DNA of 34,684 bases. Origin: Xenorhabdus japonica. Its GTDB lineage: Bacteria > Pseudomonadota > Gammaproteobacteria > Enterobacterales > Enterobacteriaceae. Under the pieces are notes generated by a model that was not told the DNA's origin, did not search any database, and saw only the letters and a list, made by a program, of their open reading frames with translations. The number at the start of each line of letters is the position of its first letter. The stretch's first letter is position 1. Location of the stretch: contig NZ_FOVO01000036.1 in assembly GCF_900115195.1 (NCBI RefSeq), forward strand, positions 1 to 34,684. Direction: 5' to 3'. Positions 30,133 to 34,684 of this stretch are shown piece after piece. A program made the translations under genes and the position numbers.

Positions 30133-30282
30133 GCATATTTTGCAAAGTTATTCGCAATATCTATATTAACTCTCCCAAAAATTCACTAAATAATGTTTTT
30201 ATCTGAATCACCTATTGAGTGCCTATCCATTTTGCGGCATAAAAGAGTTTCTATTCGTCGTAGGTCATGTTGAGGTGAAGTA

Positions 30283-32085
30283 ATGAGGTGGTTAGGGAAA
30301 TCTTTTGGCGCTCTTCTAATATTGCTGGTTTTGGCAATCATAGTTATCTATGTTGCTGTCCAAACGCATTGGGGCGCCAAACAGTTAAGCCGATGGCTCA
30401 ACAAGCAGGGACATTATCAAGTCAGTATTGAAAGCATCAGCCATAGCTGGCTACAACCCACTACCTTAATATTTAATCGTGTTGATGTTCGCGACAAACA
30501 AGGCTCTTTTTCACTCACCGCCAATACCATTAATCTCGATTTCAAGTGGCGACATTTATTGTCACCCAAAAACCTGTACCGTCTGACATTGCAAGAAGGG
30601 GCATTGATACTGTCAGGAAACCAATTTCCCCTTTCTCTACAAGCGGATATCCTGCAACTGAACCAGATGAATGTTCAGCTAGACAGTCCCAACACCCACA
30701 TTCAGGGAAAAAATATTACAGGTGGAATTACTCCTTGGGCTCCTGTCGTGGACAATCCGGTTGGTAATGGGAAATATCAATTCAGTGCTGGTGTGCTCCG
30801 TTTAAATGACCTGCCTGTTGAAAATGTCGTTATGCGGGGCAGTTACCAGAATAAGGCCTTGGTTATCGATTCTTTTGGAGCAACATTCCTGCAAGGTTCC
30901 ATTTCTGGCGATGGCCAGCAATTGCCTGACGGCAGTTGGCGATGGAACAATATCCTAATCAATAACATTCGCTGGCAAACACCGCTGACGCTGGATAAGT
31001 TGCAGGAAAAGGTCAGCCATCTTCCGGCGATATATGTCAAAGATCTCAATATCACCAATGCAAAACTGCAAGGGCAAAACTGGTCTGTCGATTATCTAGA
31101 TAGCACTATTAAAAATTTGGGATTGGTCAATGGCAGTTGGGATACCAAAGATGGGTTGATTGATTTTAATGTGATGAACATGACGCTGAATAATGCGCAG
31201 TTCAACGACACGCTTGGAAAATTCCGTTTTTCTGATGATACTTTTACTATTGCAAGCCTGACAACTCATTATCAAAAAGGATTGTTCAATATCCAATCAG
31301 AATGGGATCGCAAAAACCGCCTCCTTACTCTCAAAGACAGTTCTGTCACAGGGCTGCTTTATGTTCTGCCCCCCACATGGCTCAACTATTTCAAACAGCC
31401 TGCGCCGGCATGGATTTCAGGCCTGAAACTCCATGATATTGCCATCAATAATACTCTGCTGATTGATACCAATCCGGGCTTTCCGTTCCAGCTCACCACC
31501 TTTGCGGCTCATATTGACAGCATGGATATTCTGAAAAATGGTAAATGGGGATTATGGAATGGTCAGGCATCGCTGCAAGCTGCCGCAGGGACATTCAATG
31601 CAATCGAAATAAGCCGCCCTTATCTGCAACTACATGCCACAGATGACAAAATCACCATTGATAAGCTGAATGGCTTTACAGGTGAAGGGCTGTTGCAAGT
31701 TACTGGCACAGTTGAACAACACACTGCCCAAACACCTTTTAATCTCAGCTTCAAAGGCATGAATGCGGATTTAAAAATCTTGCCACAATGGGGTTGGATA
31801 CCACTCAAAATTCAGGGAGAAGGAAATTTCTCACTTGCTATCACGGGTGATCTCTTCACCCATGATATGAAGGGAACAATAAATGGGACATTGGTGGCTG
31901 AAGATAAATCATCAGAAAAAGAGTCACAATCTATTGAGCAAGGTTTGATCTCAACGAGTCGCTGTCCCCCAACAGCACACTCTTCCTTAGATAATTCTGC
32001 TTCCGTAGCTAACCCTGAAGCCGCTCACTCAGCAACGGGCAATCATGTGACGGAGAATCAAACCTGCGCAAAAATCAAGCTGTAG
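30283..32085 (+). CDS. yicH: AsmA-family protein YicH
   Basis: 600 aa; E. coli YicH is 569. A single N-terminal membrane anchor (about residues 8-28, [16 protein letters not shown]) is followed by a long region of beta-strand-rich repeats typical of AsmA/TAM-like proteins ([42 protein letters not shown]). The bulk should lie in the periplasm. AsmA-like proteins are implicated in lipid transport to the outer membrane; the specific role of YicH is not settled. The C-terminal roughly 50 residues are Ser/Thr/Asn/Ala-rich and look disordered. It has its own leader after the xanP terminator, with GAGGTGAAGT before the ATG. Its end overlaps the end of convergent fabY by 11 bp. Confidence 0.93.
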   Translation: MRWLGKSFGALLILLVLAIIVIYVAVQTHWGAKQLSRWLNKQGHYQVSIESISHSWLQPTTLIFNRVDVRDKQGSFSLTANTINLDFKWRHLLSPKNLYRLTLQEGALILSGNQFPLSLQADILQLNQMNVQLDSPNTHIQGKNITGGITPWAPVVDNPVGNGKYQFSAGVLRLNDLPVENVVMRGSYQNKALVIDSFGATFLQGSISGDGQQLPDGSWRWNNILINNIRWQTPLTLDKLQEKVSHLPAIYVKDLNITNAKLQGQNWSVDYLDSTIKNLGLVNGSWDTKDGLIDFNVMNMTLNNAQFNDTLGKFRFSDDTFTIASLTTHYQKGLFNIQSEWDRKNRLLTLKDSSVTGLLYVLPPTWLNYFKQPAPAWISGLKLHDIAINNTLLIDTNPGFPFQLTTFAAHIDSMDILKNGKWGLWNGQASLQAAAGTFNAIEISRPYLQLHATDDKITIDKLNGFTGEGLLQVTGTVEQHTAQTPFNLSFKGMNADLKILPQWGWIPLKIQGEGNFSLAITGDLFTHDMKGTINGTLVAEDKSSEKESQSIEQGLISTSRCPPTAHSSLDNSASVANPEAAHSATGNHVTENQTCAKIKL

Positions 32086-32992
32086 CAACACGTTCGGGAG
32101 GCAGGACGATATAAGTACCGGTGAACACGCTACCTACACCATGTTCGCCGCTAACCTGTACTTCCACTTTTACACGCGCTTTGTTGCCACGGGCAAGACG
32201 GGCAAGGTCTCCGCTCATTTTATTGAAATCCGCAGTTGCACAGGGACGCCCCGTTATCGGTTGCCGATAACGGATATTGGCATCCACCAAAATGATGTCG
32301 CCTCCCAATTGGCGTTCCTGTAGCAACAGCCAAATTAATCCCCATGCTGTTAATGTGGCCTGAGAAAATAAGCTACCCGCGAAAATAGTATGGTGTGGAT
32401 TCTGATTTCCGGCTTCGGGCATTGTCGTAATAAAACGTTGTCCGGTATATTGAGTGATCCGCAGTCCCATCTTTTCACTTAAAGGAATATGCTTATGCCA
32501 TGCCTGCTGTAACTCTGCACACCAATCAGGGCGATGCAAAATATCATCAAGAGTCATGATAGGTTTAATCATTAGAAAATGATTAATCGGTGACGTTTTC
32601 GCCCCATTGATCAACCCACGATTTTGAAAACCCAATTTGTCGAAGAAATAAACAGCATCTTCCCGTGCGCTGCAAACAACTCGTTTTACACCTTCCTGCC
32701 TGGCTACAGACTCCAATGCCATCGCAATCAGTGTACCCAATCCTTTCCGCTGCACATTAGGATGAACAGCCAAAAAACGAATAGCGCCTTCACTGTCTGC
32801 ATTGATATATAAACGCCCAACAGCAAGCGGTTTACCATGTTCATCCACCACCATTTGATGATGAGCCATTGAATCATAACCATCCTTCTCTGATCCAATA
32901 GGCTGGTGAAGCGGTTTACGCAACATTTCCCAACGAAATTGGTAATAGGTTTCCAGCTCTTGTTCTGTTTGAGGTACTCTCAGATGGTACAT
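32075..32992 (-). CDS. fabY: FabY (YiiD), acetyltransferase/thioesterase-fold protein
   Basis: 305 aa from the ATG at 32992 ([20 protein letters not shown]), which has AAGGGG nine bases upstream. A TTG at 33025 is the only earlier start and lacks such a site. The N-terminal GNAT domain (residues about 1-150) shows the acetyl-CoA loop ([20 protein letters not shown]). The C-terminal hotdog-fold YiiD_C domain follows ([20 protein letters not shown]). In E. coli FabY is linked to initiation of fatty-acid synthesis as an alternative to FabH. It lies 64 bp downstream of dtd, in the same order as E. coli. Confidence 0.95.
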   Translation of the reverse strand: MYHLRVPQTEQELETYYQFRWEMLRKPLHQPIGSEKDGYDSMAHHQMVVDEHGKPLAVGRLYINADSEGAIRFLAVHPNVQRKGLGTLIAMALESVARQEGVKRVVCSAREDAVYFFDKLGFQNRGLINGAKTSPINHFLMIKPIMTLDDILHRPDWCAELQQAWHKHIPLSEKMGLRITQYTGQRFITTMPEAGNQNPHHTIFAGSLFSQATLTAWGLIWLLLQERQLGGDIILVDANIRYRQPITGRPCATADFNKMSGDLARLARGNKARVKVEVQVSGEHGVGSVFTGTYIVLPPERVATA

Positions 32993-33056
32993 AAAAACAG
33001 CCCCTTCTCTTGTTTTAAACAGCAACCTTATTCATCGTTGCGATATTTCACCCACC

Positions 33057-33494
33057 TCATACTTGCAACCAGAAAGTTACTGGCCCGTCATTCGTCAAAC
33101 TGACTTTCATGTCTGCAGCAAATTTCCCCATTTCTGTTTTTACACCAGTTACACGACTCTGTTCAACAAAATAGCGATAAAGCTCATCTGCTTTTTGTGG
33201 TTCAGCTCCACCAGAAAAGCTAGGTCTTAAGCCTTTCTGCGTGTCCGCAGCCAATGTAAATTGGGATACAACCAATAAGCTCCCCTGAGCCTGTTGAACA
33301 TTCAGGTTCATTTTTCCCTGTTCATCGCTGAATACCCGATACCCCATTACCTTATCGCATAAACGTTGCGCTTTTTGTGGGGTGTCGTCTTTTTCAACTC
33401 CCAGCAACACCAGCAACCCCTGTCCAATTTCTCCAATAGTTTCACCCTCAACAACAACCGTTGCCTGTGTCACACGCTGAATTAATGCGATCAT
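33057..33494 (-). CDS. dtd: D-aminoacyl-tRNA deacylase
   Basis: 145 aa, the E. coli length. It starts [20 protein letters not shown]. The two family motifs are intact: SQFTL (77-81) and NDGP (135-138), the latter providing the cross-subunit Gly-Pro that rejects L-amino acids. The homodimer removes D-amino acids, and glycine from mischarged tRNA-Ala, in the cytoplasm. It is likely co-transcribed with fabY. In E. coli rbn (yihY) lies between yihX and dtd; here only 134 bp separate the yihX remnant from dtd and no rbn sequence is visible. Confidence 0.97.
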   Translation of the reverse strand: MIALIQRVTQATVVVEGETIGEIGQGLLVLLGVEKDDTPQKAQRLCDKVMGYRVFSDEQGKMNLNVQQAQGSLLVVSQFTLAADTQKGLRPSFSGGAEPQKADELYRYFVEQSRVTGVKTEMGKFAADMKVSLTNDGPVTFWLQV

Positions 33495-33513
33495 TTCTCT
33501 TGCCTGTTAGCCG

Positions 33514-33547
33514 TTTAGTTATCTGTATCAGATTTAGTTATCCGTAT
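33514..33547. repeat. Short direct repeat upstream of dtd
   Basis: TTTAGTTATCTGTAT (33514-33528) and TTTAGTTATCCGTAT (33533-33547), 19 bp apart start to start, just upstream of the dtd start. They could be a duplication or a regulator's repeated site. Confidence 0.6.
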
Positions 33548-33628
33548 TGGATAGAAAATCATAGGTAGGAAATCCATAAATATGTAAGAAAAATAGCGGA
33601 AAACATCATCTGCAATAAGTTAACGATG

Positions 33629-34225
33629 TTAATTTTTTGAGGGAATCGAAAAATCATGAGCCTTAAAATAATCAGGGATTATACTCTTGTCAGCCACATG
33701 AATTGCATTGATGCCTAATTTGTTTGCTGCTTCTACGTGTTCTAAAAGATCATCAAAGAATATAACTTGATCCGCTGTCACACCTTCTGCTGCAAGCACA
33801 TATTTAAAAATATCAAGATTCGGTTATAAGTAAAAGTGATCCGTTGATGCTTTAATCTCAGGATAATGCACCAGCCAATAAGCATGATGCAGGCGGTTTG
33901 TATTTGACAGAACAACCACACGATGCCCTTGGGCACGCAATTTATTCATTAACTCAATGACTTCCTGCCTGACATCAATAAATATTGCATGCCAGCCTTC
34001 CTTAAATTGTTCAAAACTGAGTGAGACTTCCATTTCATCACACATTCTTTCTACAAATTCAGTATCACTGATTTGCCCACACTCATGTTTTTCAAAAACC
34101 TCTCTCAACGAAAATTTCGAGGTCAATATTGCCAGTGGTGTCCCACTCAGATTACTCCAAACAGCGAGTGCTCTTCTAAAATCAATATCAATAATCACGT
34201 TACCCATATCGAAAATATACAGCAT
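33629..34225 (-). pseudogene. yihX: HAD-family sugar phosphatase YihX, small deletion creating a stop
   Basis: Start ATG at 34225 (MLYIFDMGNVIIDIDF) with AGGAGG upstream; a longer reading to 34267 is less likely. The nucleophile Asp6 and motif II (VVVLSNTNRLHHAYW) are intact. After STDHFYL a TAA at 33824-33826 interrupts the frame. The same frame then continues as PNLDIFKYVLAAEGVTADQV, IFFDDLLEHVEAANKLG and ends at 33629. Compared with E. coli YihX, the segment SQDLGMRK is missing, so 7 net codons and the motif III lysine of HAD enzymes are gone. E. coli YihX dephosphorylates alpha-glucose-1-phosphate; this copy should be inactive. Confidence 0.9.
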
Positions 34226-34409
34226 AATCCCTCCTGATTGATGCTCATTGTTTGGTACTTTTATCATAATTTTATTAAGAAAAAATAAGAAGAAGATAAA
34301 AAAACAAACAAATTTCTCTTTTTATGAAGTGTCGTTGAAGTTCTAATTCGTTGTATTAATCAATAATAAAGAATGGATAACAAAAATTACTGGAAGGGAT
34401 ATTATAAAT

Positions 34410-34532
34410 CTATGGTCGCCTATATGAACACATCCTCGGAAAATAGACATTATTACGCACTTGCTCATTCATATACTTCCACAATAGCTCTATCGGATTG
34501 AGGTTTGGACTGTAAGCAACTGTCTTGAACAT
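34410..34532 (-). pseudogene. IS630-family transposase C-terminal remnant
   Basis: Minus strand from 34532: MFKTVAYSPNLNPIELLWKY, then MNEQVRNNVYF, stop at 34410. YSPNLNPIE(L/R)LWK is the C-terminal catalytic block, with the last acidic residue, of IS630/Tc1-type transposases. Only about 40 codons survive. It ends 5 bp from the IS110-type fragment. The flanking 34226-34409 is AT-rich and contains nothing I can assign. Confidence 0.8.
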
Positions 34533-34537
34533 AAAAA

Positions 34538-34684
<147 letters not shown>

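Noticed and set aside
32993-33025. Upstream TTG start for fabY
   Set aside because: The ATG at 32992 has a good ribosome binding site and begins the conserved MYHLRVP; the TTG has neither.
33824-33826. Programmed readthrough or a recoded stop in yihX
   Set aside because: The codon is TAA, not TGA, no selenocysteine-like element is visible, and a catalytic lysine segment is missing next to it. A deletion explains it better.

Overview
The window looks like a chromosomal stretch of a Morganellaceae member of the Enterobacterales, most likely Xenorhabdus or Photorhabdus. The protein sequences closely match E. coli/Yersinia-type housekeeping proteins. Intergenic DNA is AT-rich, several genes are visibly decaying, and Rhs, phage-like and IS debris sits at both ends. 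The genus is inferred from recall of these families, not from a database search.

Left edge (1-1900): a worn accessory patch. It holds a phage-like Ash-type reading frame with an internal stop, then the C-terminal tip of an Rhs protein with a GHH-type nuclease toxin broken by two frameshifts. Next to it is its putative SMI1/KNR4-like immunity gene broken by one frameshift, then a strong bidirectional terminator and a small gene fragment.

1900-10800, minus strand: yhjJ (M16 peptidase homologue) and a HmsP/PdeK-type membrane protein that has lost its whole GGDEF-EAL part. Then comes the dipeptide transporter operon dppABCDF, read from dppA at 10143 down to dppF at 4410, with a probable GcvB sRNA site in the dppA leader and a hairpin between dppA and dppB. 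Upstream of dppA lies a tRNA-Pro(UGG) gene with a clear promoter and terminator.

11000-16200: glyQS (glycyl-tRNA synthetase) on the minus strand, then tag and avtA on the plus strand. 16240-16866 is a long non-coding gap that begins with an orphan minus-facing terminator. It is followed by the convergent pair yidQ and yidR.

18700-32100: the E. coli-like block yicG-ligB-gmk-rpoZ-spoT-trmH-recG-gltS-xanP-yicH in conserved order. The exception is trmH, a clear pseudogene that has lost its AdoMet-binding knot. The rpoZ-spoT-recG transcription unit continues around it. gltS and xanP are divergent, and a PurR-like operator overlaps the likely xanP promoter.

32100-34684: fabY and dtd, then a yihX pseudogene with a small deletion that creates a stop codon. 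The window ends in two adjoining transposase remnants, IS630-type and IS110-type. I did not find a convincing undescribed multi-gene system. The notable signals are gene decay (c-di-GMP enzyme domains, trmH, yihX, toxin/immunity), two short in-frame tandem repeat expansions in dppF and glyQ, an orphan terminator suggesting a small RNA, and a DNA ligase with an export signal.
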